A stretch of 64,000 nt of DNA from Janthinobacterium psychrotolerans (GCF_001677885.1 NZ_LOCQ01000049.1:105557-169556), one strand, 5' to 3'; counted from the first letter of the stretch, positions 1 to 8,345 are shown. Notes: generated by a model not told the origin, from the letters alone. Numbers and translations are program-made.

Positions 1-831
1 CGTCCTGAAGTTCAGGGTCTGCGCCTGGTCGGTGGCGATGCCGGCACCATTCGCGCTGGCAATGCCCACGCCCCATACCAGCGACACCTTGGCGTTGGCC
101 GGAAAGCTGCGCCTGCATTGCAGTACGGTGACCGGCAGCGGCGGCGCGCCCTTGCTGCGCACCGGCATGCCGGCCTTCCACACGCTGCCGCGCGCCTTGA
201 AGTACAGCGTCAGGTAGCGCTCCAGAAAACCCTTGCGCAGGGTCAGGATCTGCTCGAGTTCCTGGCCCTGCAGTACGCGCACGGCGATCTTTTCATTGAT
301 GCCGTCGGCGCGGCAATAGGCGTTGGCGATTACGCTGGCCTGATCGGGTACGGCGTCCAGCCCCAGCACGAAAATCTGGTTTTCATCGATCTGCGGCTGG
401 CCGTCATAGGGCGCCGCTTCGACGATGGCCGGCCCGCCGGTGGCAAAGCGGTAGCTGGCCTGCCCTTGCACGGCCTGCCCTGCCTGGTCCTGCAGGTTCG
501 CCCTCAAGGCAAAGCTGCAGGCCACGCCGCCGGGCAAGTCGCGCTCGAAGTCATACGTCCAGTTGCGCTCATCGGCCCAGCGCCCCGTGCCCGCCACCAC
601 CGCCGGATCGGCCTTGCCGCAATCGACGGCAAACGGCGCCGCGAGCGCCATGTCGCCGAACGGCACCATGGGCGAGGCGAACCGCACCCGCACCTGGCGC
701 ACGGCCTTGACGCTGCCGCTGGGCGAAAAGCTGGTCACGCCGGCGTCGGCGCCGGCTGCTGCCGTGGGCAAGCCGAAGCTCAGGGCAGTCGCCAGGCACA
801 GCAATATGGATGTGGCAGGGAGGTTGGGCAC
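1..831 (-). CDS. Alpha-2-macroglobulin family protein, N-terminal part
   Basis: About 277 codons are visible; the gene runs off the left edge. Reading starts at GTG 831, six bases after an AGGAG ribosome site. A signal peptide (about residues 1-25, ending in an Ala-rich stretch) is followed by the pattern FSPSGSVKAVRQVRVRFASP, typical of the first domain of bacterial alpha-2-macroglobulins. By family knowledge these large periplasmic or lipid-anchored proteins trap invading proteases and often pair with the cell-wall synthase PBP1C. The thioester region and any pbpC partner lie outside the window, so subtype is open. Other ORFs over this stretch are shadows. Confidence 0.8.
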   Translation of the reverse strand, partial: MPNLPATSILLCLATALSFGLPTAAAGADAGVTSFSPSGSVKAVRQVRVRFASPMVPFGDMALAAPFAVDCGKADPAVVAGTGRWADERNWTYDFERDLPGGVACSFALRANLQDQAGQAVQGQASYRFATGGPAIVEAAPYDGQPQIDENQIFVLGLDAVPDQASVIANAYCRADGINEKIAVRVLQGQELEQILTLRKGFLERYLTLYFKARGSVWKAGMPVRSKGAPPLPVTVLQCRRSFPANAKVSLVWGVGIASANGAGIATDQAQTLNFRT

Positions 832-1078
832 GGCGCGCTCCTGGTTGGACAGCGGAAAGCAGACTGAACAGGTGGGGCCGTACTAACACTGATGTATAAG
901 TTGGCAAGCTCACCATCATTGCTAATATACAGGGGTCGACATGGCGGCAGTTGTACGGTTGACGCCGTACCCTCAGGCGCCTGCGCTGCGGCAAGCTGCA
1001 AGGAAGCAAACGATTTATTCTGTATTACCGTTGTTTCTGTCGCGGTTCTGCAACACGATTGATATACAACAATGCTTT

Positions 1079-1120
1079 GTGCGCTAACGCACCGACCGGT
1101 TGAACCTGGAAACGTATTCT
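1079..1120 (+). promoter_or_regulatory. Crp/Fnr-type palindrome and -10 box before the OmpA gene
   Basis: GTGCGCTAACGCAC (1079-1092) fits GTNCG-N4-CGNAC, the palindrome repeated through this island. A TATTCT hexamer lies at 1115-1120, exactly 22 bases further on, so the palindrome centre would be at about -41.5. It sits 152 bases upstream of the GTG start at 1245. Nothing else coding is visible in the 832-1244 gap. Confidence 0.6.
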
Positions 1121-1244
1121 CCAATCCAACAGCAGTGCATTCAAACCAAACATGCGCATCTGGAATTGTTGTTGCAGTAGAACGCAGACCATCTGGCCGT
1201 TTGATGTGTTAAGAAAAAATCTCTATTAACGTTGGGAGTTACTT

Positions 1245-2270
1245 GTGAATAATTTAAAAAAAATCGCCGTTGCCGCCGCCGTGTTGTGCTCGTCCATCGG
1301 CGCACAGGCTCAGGAAATCAATCCGTCCTGGTATATTCAACCAAGCATTAATGCTTCGAAACCAGATTCGAGTTTCTCCTCCGACAAAACTGGCTACGGC
1401 GCCGGTCTGCGTTTTGGTAAGCCTGTTTCGCCACAGTGGGACGTGCAGTTCGGCACCACCTACACCCGTTCGAAAGACAATGGCAACCGCTACCAGCAGA
1501 ACACGCTGGGCGTCGATGGCCTGTATTTCTTCAACCGTAACCCTGGCTTCGCACCGTTCGTCGTCGTCGGCGCCGGCATGCAGCGCGACAAGGACAACGG
1601 CCCCCTGGGCGAACGCACCAAGAGCTCGCCTTACGCCAACCTGGGCCTGGGTTTCCAGAGCAAACTGACCGACCAGTGGTCGACCCAGATGGACGTGCGT
1701 AATGTACACGGCTTCCTGCGCGGCAATACCTTCCCAGAAAGCAAATCGAGCAACTGGTATGTCAACGTCGGCCTGAACTACGCTTTCGACAAGCCGCCAG
1801 TCGCAGCGCAACCAGCGCCACCGCCGCCAGTGCGTGAAGAAGTCGTCGTGGTCGTGCCACCACCACCACCGCCGCCACCAGCGCCACGCTTTGAAAAAGT
1901 GACGATGTCGGCGACCGAACTGTTCGCATTCGACAGCGCCAAGCTGGCACCGACCCAGACCAAGCTCGACGAGATCGCTCGCGTGCTGACCGCTGCACCG
2001 GATGTGAACAACGTCGTCATCAGCGGCTATGCCGACCGTATCGGCTCGGCCAAGTACAACCAGAAGCTGTCGCAGCAACGTGCTGATGCAGTCAAGGTCT
2101 ACCTGGTGAACAAAGGTATCGCGTCGAATCGCCTGAGCGCCGAAGGCAAGGGCTCGACCAATCCGGTCGTTACCTGCGATAACAAGAAACGTGCTGACCT
2201 GATCAAGTGCCTGGAGCCTAACCGCCGCGTGGAAGTCGAGCAAATCACGATCGAACGCCGCGTGCAATAA
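1245..2270 (+). CDS. OmpA family outer-membrane protein
   Basis: A 341-residue protein starting at GTG 1245, with GGGAG seven to eleven bases upstream. The signal peptide ends after AQA (about residue 22). An eight-stranded OmpA-like barrel (about 25-185) is followed by a proline-rich hinge with eight consecutive prolines (about 188-217). A C-terminal OmpA peptidoglycan-binding domain (about 220-335) carries SGYADRIGSAKYNQKLSQQR and NRRVEVE. The family tethers the outer membrane to peptidoglycan and is often among the most abundant outer-membrane proteins. A long leader carries a Crp/Fnr-type site, and a strong terminator follows at once, so the gene is monocistronic. Confidence 0.93.
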   Translation: MNNLKKIAVAAAVLCSSIGAQAQEINPSWYIQPSINASKPDSSFSSDKTGYGAGLRFGKPVSPQWDVQFGTTYTRSKDNGNRYQQNTLGVDGLYFFNRNPGFAPFVVVGAGMQRDKDNGPLGERTKSSPYANLGLGFQSKLTDQWSTQMDVRNVHGFLRGNTFPESKSSNWYVNVGLNYAFDKPPVAAQPAPPPPVREEVVVVVPPPPPPPPAPRFEKVTMSATELFAFDSAKLAPTQTKLDEIARVLTAAPDVNNVVISGYADRIGSAKYNQKLSQQRADAVKVYLVNKGIASNRLSAEGKGSTNPVVTCDNKKRADLIKCLEPNRRVEVEQITIERRVQ

Positions 2271-2299
2271 TCTCGTCTGAGTGGTACGCCACTGTTCAA

Positions 2300-2325
2300 A
2301 AAAAGGGGCTGCGGCCCCTTTTTTT
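2300..2325 (+). terminator. Rho-independent terminator of the OmpA gene
   Basis: A stem of AAAAGGGGC pairing with GCCCCTTTT around a short GC loop is followed by a T run. It lies 30 bases after the OmpA stop codon. Confidence 0.85.
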
Positions 2326-2340
2326 CATTGAAAGCCACGC

Positions 2341-3288
2341 ATGAATATTTCTAGTCGCAATCCCCGCCTGGCCAGGCTGGCGCCGCTGGGCAAGACGATG
2401 CGCAGCGTCGTTGTCTGCTCCGTCACCGAATGGCTGGAACACCGCGCGTCCAGCAAGGGCGCCGCCCTCGCCTATTACACCCTGTTTTCCGTTGCCCCCA
2501 TCCTGGTGCTGGTGATCGCCATCGCCGGCTTCTTCTATGGCCCGGCCGCCGCGCGCGGCGAGCTGATGTCCCAGCTGCAAGGCTTGCTGGGCACGCAAGG
2601 CGCCGAAGCGATCCAGCTGGTACTGGCCGGTGCCCAGAATCACGAGCAGGGCCGCATCGCGACACTGATTGCCGGCGCCCTGCTGCTGTTCGGCGCCACC
2701 AGCGTGTTTGCCGAACTGAAGGCCAGTCTCGACGAGATCTGGCAAGTACCGGCCCTGAAGGAAGCGGGCGCCTGGGATATGGTGCGCACGCGCCTGCTGT
2801 CGTTCGGCCTGGTGCTGGTGCTGGCCTTTCTGCTGATGGTGTCGCTGGTGATCAGCGCGGCCATGGCTATTCTGGAGAACTACTGGGAAGGCCACTGGAA
2901 AGACGCCGCCGTGCTGTTTTCCGTCATTTCCAACCTGCTCGGCTTTGGCGTGATCGCCTGCCTGTTCGCCGTCATCTACAAGATGCTGCCGCGTGTGCGC
3001 CTGTCCTGGCGCGACGTGGTGATCGGTGCGCTCGGTACGGCCTTCATGTTTTCTCTGGGCAAGTACGCGATCGGTGTCTACATCGGCAACAGCGGCGTGG
3101 CCAGCAGCTATGGCGCGGCGGGCTCGCTGGTGGCCCTGCTGATCTGGATTTATTATTCGGCGCAGATCTTTTTCCTCGGCGCCGAATTCACGCGCCAGTT
3201 CACCTTGCAGCTGGGCAGCATGAAAGACGCGCCGAAGACGGAGGATGGCGACCTGGTGACCAAGGTATTGAAGCGGCACCAGTCGTGA
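2341..3288 (+). CDS. YihY/BrkB family inner-membrane protein
   Basis: A 315-residue protein with about six hydrophobic membrane segments. The N-terminal motif KGAALAYYTLFSVAP is the signature of the YihY/UPF0761 family (once misnamed ribonuclease BN). The C-terminal part has SSYGAAGSLVALLIWIYYS and FFLGAEFTRQF, also typical. Family function is unsettled; members have been linked to envelope integrity and serum resistance. The start has no clear ribosome site, but it is the first ATG after the upstream terminator. The gene is followed by its own terminator. Confidence 0.85.
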   Translation: MNISSRNPRLARLAPLGKTMRSVVVCSVTEWLEHRASSKGAALAYYTLFSVAPILVLVIAIAGFFYGPAAARGELMSQLQGLLGTQGAEAIQLVLAGAQNHEQGRIATLIAGALLLFGATSVFAELKASLDEIWQVPALKEAGAWDMVRTRLLSFGLVLVLAFLLMVSLVISAAMAILENYWEGHWKDAAVLFSVISNLLGFGVIACLFAVIYKMLPRVRLSWRDVVIGALGTAFMFSLGKYAIGVYIGNSGVASSYGAAGSLVALLIWIYYSAQIFFLGAEFTRQFTLQLGSMKDAPKTEDGDLVTKVLKRHQS

Positions 3289-3307
3289 TTTAATTATTAC
3301 ACAATGC

Positions 3308-3333
3308 AAAACGGCACCTGCGGGTGCCGTTTT
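3308..3333 (+). terminator. Rho-independent terminator of the YihY gene
   Basis: AAAACGGCACC pairs with GGTGCCGTTTT around a TGCG loop. The T-rich right arm serves as the U tract for the gene ending at 3288. Confidence 0.85.
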
Positions 3334-3349
3334 CCGTTGCGGGCCAAGA

Positions 3350-3582
3350 TTGTTGTCGGATGACGCCACTGTCGCACGCAAAGGCCCACCGGGCCAAGCG
3401 GGCCTGAAAAATGTCGAGGGCAAGGCGCAGCGACGAAGACAGTACGCCAGTACGGCGAGGAGCTGCAACGCCGCCATCGGCATTTTCTCAGGCCCGCGTC
3501 TGCGGCCCGCCGTTATGGCATCACTGGCGGTGTCGGGTTACGCCCTGCCGGCTAACCCGACCTACCCGACCTACCGACCTAC
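3350..3582. repeat. REP-like intergenic repeat block
   Basis: There is no credible gene here. The block holds a perfect nine-base inverted repeat, GTCGGGTTA with TAACCCGAC, near 3534-3563. Directly after it come three tandem copies of a CGACCTACC-like unit. The preceding segment (about 3410-3480) has a repetitive AGTACG-rich look. This resembles the REP-type intergenic repeats scattered through proteobacterial chromosomes. It sits between two convergent genes and may also help terminate both. Confidence 0.5.
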
Positions 3583-4767
3583 CTACTCTCCCAGCAGCTC
3601 CGCCACCACTTCCATCCCCTGCACGCGCTCGGCCACCACCTTGACGATGACGATAATGGGCACGCCGAGCAGCAAGCCCCATACACCCCACAGCCAGCCC
3701 CAGAACAGCAGACTGACAAACACCGCCGTCGGGTTCATGCGCGCGATGCGCCCGGTCATCCAGGTGGTGACAAAGGTGCCGACCAGGGTGGCGATGCCCA
3801 GCGAGGTGGCCATCACCAGCAGCACCATTTCCAGCGATTCGAACTGCAGAAACGCCACCAGGCCGGTGGCAATCGTGATCAGCAAGGGGCCGAAATACGG
3901 AATAATGTGCAGCAAGCCGGCCATGATGGCCCAGGCGCCCGCGTTTTCCAGGCCGATCAGGTGCAGCACGACCCACATCAGCAGCGCCAGCAATACATTG
4001 GTGACGAGCAGCATGAACATATAGTTCTGGATCGAGGTATTGATGTCTTCCAGGATATGCACAGTGACTTTTTTCCGGCTCAGCGACGGCCCGGTCAGCT
4101 TGACCAGCTTGCGCTTGAACGTGTCGCCCGACAGCAACAGGAAGAACACCAGGAAGATCACCATGGTAGCCTGGCTGACAAAGCCCATCAGGCCCAGCGA
4201 GCCGGCCCAGACCCAGTCCATGATCTTGAAATTCGGGCCTTCGGCGGCGGCGGCGCGGCGCACGTTGCGGCGCGCTTCGGCGCCGGCGGCCACCTGCTCG
4301 ATTTCATTGGCCACGGCCTGCATCTTTTGAAACGTGCTTTCCTTGCCGCCCGTATTGGCGGCGATCAGCCGCGCCAGCTTGTGCGTGGCGGCCGGCAGTT
4401 CTTCGACGATGGATTCGAATTCGCCCTGCACGCGCTCGATGACGACGATCGAGCCAAACAGGATCAGGGCCGTGACGACGGTGGCGCCGATGGCGCGCGG
4501 CAAGCGGATCTTTTCCAGCCAGGCGACCAGCGGATTGAGGGTATAGGCAATGAAGATGCCGAAGATAACGGGAATCAGGAACTTCTGCGCCCACTGCAGC
4601 GCGTAGACAAAACTCACAGTGGCGATGATGCCGAGCGCCAGGCCGCGCGCATTGACATGCAGCGGCAGGCGCAAGGCCGGGTCGGGATGCTCCACGGAAG
4701 GGAGGGCGGCAGGCTCTGTCGGACCGGCTTCAACCGACTTGGAATGGATATCGGCTGGGTGGTTCAT
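3583..4767 (-). CDS. AI-2E family transporter (PerM-like)
   Basis: A 394-residue membrane protein with GGGAG four bases upstream of ATG 4767. It has a charged cytoplasmic N-terminus and two helices near residues 45-95. A soluble, coiled central segment (about 125-190) and further helices carry the family pattern (PYFGPLLITIATGLVAFL, MTGRIARMNP). This permease-type family is named for AI-2 export in one member, but many act in other transport such as Na+/H+ exchange. The substrate cannot be read here. A second, diverged member lies at 31819-32886. Confidence 0.85.
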   Translation of the reverse strand: MNHPADIHSKSVEAGPTEPAALPSVEHPDPALRLPLHVNARGLALGIIATVSFVYALQWAQKFLIPVIFGIFIAYTLNPLVAWLEKIRLPRAIGATVVTALILFGSIVVIERVQGEFESIVEELPAATHKLARLIAANTGGKESTFQKMQAVANEIEQVAAGAEARRNVRRAAAAEGPNFKIMDWVWAGSLGLMGFVSQATMVIFLVFFLLLSGDTFKRKLVKLTGPSLSRKKVTVHILEDINTSIQNYMFMLLVTNVLLALLMWVVLHLIGLENAGAWAIMAGLLHIIPYFGPLLITIATGLVAFLQFESLEMVLLVMATSLGIATLVGTFVTTWMTGRIARMNPTAVFVSLLFWGWLWGVWGLLLGVPIIVIVKVVAERVQGMEVVAELLGE

Positions 4768-4839
4768 GAGACTCCCGCTGCGTTCTGTGGAGGGCCAGGG
4801 TGCCTGCCGTCATGGCAGGCGCTCTGGCGGGGCTGGCAA

Positions 4840-5151
4840 TTACTTGATGCGGATATCGTTTTTGACCGATTTCACGCCTTTGACGCCGCGGGCGATTTCG
4901 CCGGCTTTGGCGGCATCACCTGGCTGGGCAACGAAGCCGCTCAGCTGGACCACGCCCTTGAAGGTTTCCACGTTGATTTCGGTGGCTTTCAGGGTAGGCT
5001 CGTTGATGATGCTGGCCTTGACCTTGGTGGTGACCAGTGCGTCGTCCACGTATTCGCCCGTGCCTTCTTTGGTCGGGGTCGAAGCGCAGCCAGCAACGGC
5101 GAACAGGGAAGCGACGAACAGGCCAGTAGCGATAGATTTGGTGAATTTCAT
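4840..5151 (-). CDS. BON-domain lipoprotein
   Basis: A 103-residue protein. ATG 5151 was chosen because AAGGAAA lies upstream and the signal peptide then ends in a clean lipobox (VAGC, Cys at about 21). One BON domain follows (about 40-103: TTKVKASIINEPTLKATEIN, then GVVQLSGFV and GVKSVKNDIRIK). By family knowledge (OsmY, DolP) BON domains bind phospholipid or other envelope surfaces and are often stress-induced. It lies between the AI-2E gene and the secreted C-x10-C protein on the same strand. No Crp/Fnr-type palindrome was seen directly upstream. Confidence 0.88.
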   Translation of the reverse strand: MKFTKSIATGLFVASLFAVAGCASTPTKEGTGEYVDDALVTTKVKASIINEPTLKATEINVETFKGVVQLSGFVAQPGDAAKAGEIARGVKGVKSVKNDIRIK

Positions 5152-5217
5152 GGTATTTTCCTTTTTAGGAGTGGTCAATCAGGGTGCTCGAAATGAGCTT
5201 TTTATCACAGTCCGGAT

Positions 5218-5781
5218 TCAGTAACCGAACTGGGTCTTTGCAGCCTTTACACATTCATCTTTGGCTGCGCCGGCCAAGGCGTCGCACTTTTCAGTGGCGA
5301 CCTTGTACTCGGCTTTTCTTTTGTCTTCACGTGCATCGCTGCGCGCTTCGATAACCTTCTTGTCCGCCTTGGCATCGGCCAGGGCCGCCACCTTGGTCGA
5401 CTTGGCCAGCTTGACGCAGACATCCTTGTCGTTGCCGGTCAGCGCGTCGCAGCGCTTGAGGTCGACGTCATAGTTGGCATCGGCGATCTTGATGCGCGCC
5501 TTGGTGTAGGCACGCAAGGTATTGGTGTACTGGGCCTGTGCCACCGCTTCATCGTAGGCACGCACGGCCTTCGCTTCGGCGATGCAGACATCTTTCGGGT
5601 TGCCGGTGATTTTTTCGCACTCGGCATGGGCCGCCTTGTAATTGACACCGGCCTGGTCGTTGGCCGTTTTGTAAGCGGCCTTCGCTTCCGGCGTGGCGGC
5701 CATGGCGGCGCTGCCCAAAGTGGCGCAGGCAATGCCGACGAGGACTGCGGCGAAAGTCTTGCGGATATTTTTGTTATTCAT
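5218..5781 (-). CDS. Secreted protein with three C-x10-C modules
   Basis: A 187-residue protein of unknown function. A signal peptide ends near AAMA (about residue 28). The mature part is Ala/Lys-rich and helical, with three repeats each holding two cysteines ten residues apart: CEKITGNPKDVC, CDALTGNDKDVC and CDALAGAAKDEC, each followed by an Ala/Lys helix. The cysteine pairs could form disulphide-pinned helical hairpins in the periplasm (inference). The same module occurs once in the protein at 6762-7067. The promoter region carries a Crp/Fnr-type site read toward this gene, so it may be stress-regulated. Confidence 0.75.
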   Translation of the reverse strand: MNNKNIRKTFAAVLVGIACATLGSAAMAATPEAKAAYKTANDQAGVNYKAAHAECEKITGNPKDVCIAEAKAVRAYDEAVAQAQYTNTLRAYTKARIKIADANYDVDLKRCDALTGNDKDVCVKLAKSTKVAALADAKADKKVIEARSDAREDKRKAEYKVATEKCDALAGAAKDECVKAAKTQFGY

Positions 5782-5832
5782 GTGTTGCTCCCTGGTAGAT
5801 GATCTTTTGCCGATCTGTGTGGCATGACTACC

Positions 5833-5874
5833 GTTTTACGGGGATCGGCCACAGTCTTCTGTACGCTGCCGTAC
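5833..5874 (-). promoter_or_regulatory. Crp/Fnr-type palindrome and -10 box for the C-x10-C protein
   Basis: GTACGCTGCCGTAC (5861-5874) is a near-perfect palindrome of the island type. On the minus strand a TAAAAC hexamer sits at 5838-5833, 22 bases downstream. This would drive the gene starting at 5781. Confidence 0.6.
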
Positions 5875-5977
5875 ACAAGCTGGCGAATTTCGCCACACGA
5901 TGCAAAGATGGGCCGGATAACAACAAAAAAACCTGTGCGCCACATTTGAATATGGAAATCAGGCAACAAATAAGTAC

Positions 5978-6019
5978 GTGCGGCAGCGTACAGACCGACA
6001 TGATTGCGCTGCCTAAGAT
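5978..6019 (+). promoter_or_regulatory. Crp/Fnr-type palindrome and -10 box for the glycine-zipper lipoprotein
   Basis: GTGCGGCAGCGTAC (5978-5991) is followed after 22 bases by TAAGAT (6014-6019). It is the partner of the oppositely oriented site at 5861-5874, so the two divergent genes each have their own copy. Confidence 0.6.
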
Positions 6020-6054
6020 GGCGCCATGCACTTTCACAACGTCAGGAGAATAAA

Positions 6055-6495
6055 ATGAAAACCAACGCCACCTTGGCTGCACTGATGCTTGCCGCGACCG
6101 CCGTCCTCAGCGGTTGCGCCAATACTTCCCCATCGCAAAACTACAATGGTTCCCAGCCTGAGTCGGCCACCTACGGCACCATCGATTCGATCCAGGCGGT
6201 CCAGGGCCGCGGCCAGACCAGCGGCGCGGGCGCCGTGGTCGGCGGCATCGCCGGCGCCCTGCTGGGCAGCAATATCGGTTCGGGCAGCGGCCGCACCGCC
6301 GCCACTGTCGCCGGCGCCGTTGCCGGTGGCGTGGTCGGCAACCAGGTCGAAGGCCGCCAGCAACAGGCGCAGAGCTACCAGATCAATGTGCGCCTGGACA
6401 ATGGCCAGTACCGCAATGTGGTGCAGGACAGCATCTATGACCTGAACCCGGGCAACCGCGTACGTGTCATCGATGGCCGCGTCTACCGTTATTAA
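6055..6495 (+). CDS. Glycine-zipper 2TM-domain lipoprotein (SlyB-like)
   Basis: A 146-residue protein. ATG 6055 is preceded by AGGAG; the signal peptide ends in the lipobox LSGC (Cys at about 19). A glycine zipper (about 60-105) is rich in GxxxG steps (GAVVGGIAGALLGSNIGSG), and a small C-terminal beta part contains YQINVRLDNGQYRNV and NPGNRVRVIDGRVYR. Related proteins (SlyB, Pcp) sit in the outer membrane and respond to envelope stress. It is very similar in layout to the protein at 15310-15963. DUF3309 and C-x10-C genes follow on the same strand. Confidence 0.88.
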   Translation: MKTNATLAALMLAATAVLSGCANTSPSQNYNGSQPESATYGTIDSIQAVQGRGQTSGAGAVVGGIAGALLGSNIGSGSGRTAATVAGAVAGGVVGNQVEGRQQQAQSYQINVRLDNGQYRNVVQDSIYDLNPGNRVRVIDGRVYRY

Positions 6496-6566
6496 TCACT
6501 GCTGATCATCGCGGGACGGCCCTGGCGGGCCGCCCGCAACTACAACTAAAAATACAGGGAGCTACC

Positions 6567-6719
6567 ATGGGTACCATTATTCTGGTCATTTTGATTCTGG
6601 CACTGATCGGCGTGCTGCCGACCTGGCCGCACAGCCGCAGCTGGGGCTACGGTCCCAGCGGCGTGGCTGGCCTGATCGTCGTGATCCTGATCCTGCTGCT
6701 ACTGACAGGCCGGCTATAA
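6567..6719 (+). CDS. DUF3309 family mini-membrane protein
   Basis: A 50-residue ORF starting MGTIILVILILALIG, with CAGGGAG upstream of ATG 6567. Two hydrophobic helices flank a short polar turn with Trp and Pro (LPTWPHSRSWGYGPSG), the layout of the DUF3309 family. Function is unknown; such small proteins recur beside stress genes in proteobacteria. It lies 71 bases after the glycine-zipper gene with no terminator between, so probably in the same transcript, and a terminator follows directly. Confidence 0.8.
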   Translation: MGTIILVILILALIGVLPTWPHSRSWGYGPSGVAGLIVVILILLLLTGRL

Positions 6720-6742
6720 CAAAAGGCGCTGCGGCGCCTTTT
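6720..6742 (+). terminator. Terminator after the DUF3309 gene
   Basis: AAAAGGCGC pairs with GCGCCTTTT around a TGCG loop and starts just after the stop codon. Confidence 0.8.
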
Positions 6743-6761
6743 GCATATGAAAGGAAATAAC

Positions 6762-7067
6762 ATGAAGAAGCGATTTGCAGTCACCGCATCCTCCGTGCTG
6801 CTGTCCTGCCTGGCAGCCATGGCTCATGCGCAGAGCACCACGCCGCAAGCAGGCGACCCGGCCCGCTGGTACCAGGCCGACACTACGCCGCAAGCGCAGT
6901 TGCGCACCTTGCACAAGGAAATCGCGGCCGCGCTCGGTGAAGCGAAAAAAGCCTGCCGCCAGGAACCGCCCGCTGATCGCAGCGCCTGCCTGAAAACGGC
7001 GCAGGAAACCTACCGCCAGGACATGGCCAATGCCCAGGCCCTGCGCGATGCGGCCCATCCGAAGTAA
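6762..7067 (+). CDS. Small secreted protein with one C-x10-C module
   Basis: A 101-residue protein. The start at 6762 follows AAGGA by seven bases; an earlier ATG at 6741-6744 overlaps the terminator and is unlikely. The signal peptide ends in AHA (about residue 23). The mature part is short and helical, with CRQEPPADRSAC, the two-cysteine spacing repeated three times in the 187-residue protein at 5218-5781. Function is unknown; the shared module suggests a related periplasmic role. It converges on the patatin gene with three bases between the stops. Confidence 0.7.
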   Translation: MKKRFAVTASSVLLSCLAAMAHAQSTTPQAGDPARWYQADTTPQAQLRTLHKEIAAALGEAKKACRQEPPADRSACLKTAQETYRQDMANAQALRDAAHPK

Positions 7068-7070
7068 GTT

Positions 7071-8255
7071 TCAGACCGTGCTGCGCTCATACGGGGGCAG
7101 CTCATGCACCACCAGCGGCGTGTCTTCCGTGACAAACGCCAGCCAGCCGGCCGCCTTGACGGCCCGCAGGCCATCCTGGTAGCCCTGCTCCCAGCGCCAC
7201 TCGATCGACCCTTTTGAAAAATTGATGTCCTTGGCCGCCATGTGCCAGTCGCGCCCCGCATACGGCAGGCGCACGATATGCATGGTGCTGTCGCAGCCCA
7301 GCGCGATCAGCTCTTCGGTCTGCTGGCGGTTCTGGGCCGTGTCGGGTAGCCTCGCGTACAGCTCGCGCAGCTTGTGCTGCAAGGTGTGCGTGTTGACGTA
7401 GTCTTCGATATGGCGCTTCGAGCGCGAGGCGAACGTCACGTCTTTTTGCCGGGTCTGCACTTCGTCCAGCGTGGTCGGCTCCGGCCCTTCCGAACTCCAC
7501 AAGTCGACCATGAAGACCAGCGTGTCGACATGCGGCGTGTCGTCAAGCACGGTTTCGAGCGGCGTGTTCGAATACAGGCCGCCGTCCCAGTACAGATCGC
7601 CATCGACGCGCACGCCGGGAAAGCCGGGCGGCAAGGCGCCGCTGGCACGGATATGGTCGGCGTTCAGGCGCTGGTGCTGGCTGTCGAAACTGTGCAGGCT
7701 GCCGCATTTGACGCGCAGCGCATTGACCGACAGCCGCATGCCGCCGGGCTGGTTCAGGTAATCGAAATCGACCAGTTCTTCCAGGGTGGTGGCCAGCTCG
7801 CTGGTGTCATAGTAGCTCGCCTCTTCGGGCGGCACGGCCAGGCCGGCCGGAAACAGGCTGAACAGGCGTGGTTTGAAAAAACCGGGCACGCCGCGCAGTA
7901 CCGTGTCGAGCGTGGCCAGCCAGATATTCGAGCGGCGCTGGGCGTCACCGACGCGCGTCATGTCGATGCTGTCGCGGTGCGAGATGCGCTGCCAGAACTC
8001 CTTCAGGCGCACCAGCCGGTCTTCATGCTTGTTGCCGGCCAGGATGGCCGCGTTGATGGCGCCGATCGAGGTGCCCACCACCCAGTCCGGCGCCAGCGCA
8101 TGTTCGTGCAGCGCCTGGTAGACACCGGCCTGGTAGGCGCCCAGCGCGCCGCCGCCCTGCAGCACCAGCACGATGCGCATGCGCGCGGGATTCAAGGGAT
8201 TGATCATGGTCGTCAAGATAGCTCCGGGCTCTGGCGTGCAAGGTTGCACCGTCAT
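7071..8255 (-). CDS. Patatin-like phospholipase (DUF3734 C-terminus)
   Basis: A 394-residue serine lipase/esterase. The oxyanion motif GGGALGAYQAG lies at about 34-44, the nucleophile motif GTSIG at 61-65 (Ser63), and the catalytic aspartate in DGG (YWDGGLYSNTPLE) at about 220, so the Ser-Asp dyad is complete. The C-terminal half resembles the DUF3734 extension. Patatins hydrolyse acyl chains from phospholipids; the substrate here is unknown. No signal peptide is evident. Neither the ATG at 8255 nor the one at 8207 has a good ribosome site, so the start is uncertain. Confidence 0.88.
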   Translation of the reverse strand: MTVQPCTPEPGAILTTMINPLNPARMRIVLVLQGGGALGAYQAGVYQALHEHALAPDWVVGTSIGAINAAILAGNKHEDRLVRLKEFWQRISHRDSIDMTRVGDAQRRSNIWLATLDTVLRGVPGFFKPRLFSLFPAGLAVPPEEASYYDTSELATTLEELVDFDYLNQPGGMRLSVNALRVKCGSLHSFDSQHQRLNADHIRASGALPPGFPGVRVDGDLYWDGGLYSNTPLETVLDDTPHVDTLVFMVDLWSSEGPEPTTLDEVQTRQKDVTFASRSKRHIEDYVNTHTLQHKLRELYARLPDTAQNRQQTEELIALGCDSTMHIVRLPYAGRDWHMAAKDINFSKGSIEWRWEQGYQDGLRAVKAAGWLAFVTEDTPLVVHELPPYERSTV

Positions 8256-8299
8256 TCATTGTAAGGGATCGCGCGCAGGGGCGCAGCGAAGCACGCGGC

Positions 8300-8328
8300 C
8301 AAAAAAAACGCCGTCAATGACGGCGTTG
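8300..8328 (-). terminator. Terminator of the yqjDE operon (minus strand)
   Basis: AACGCCGTCA pairs with TGACGGCGTT; read on the minus strand it is followed by a run of eight T. It lies just past the stop of the gene ending at 8346. Confidence 0.85.
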
Positions 8329-8345
8329 CGGACAGTATTGATGGC

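Noticed and set aside
118..867. A 249-codon plus-strand ORF at the left end
   Set aside because: The minus strand encodes a clear alpha-2-macroglobulin N-terminus with signal peptide and ribosome site.
954..970. Palindrome GTACGG...CCGTAC near 954
   Set aside because: The arms are six bases apart rather than four in the island pattern, and it has no -10 box at the usual distance. It was left out of the nine-site set.
1861..1885. A CCACCACCACCACCG tract as a microsatellite repeat
   Set aside because: It encodes the proline hinge of the OmpA protein and is explained by coding sequence.
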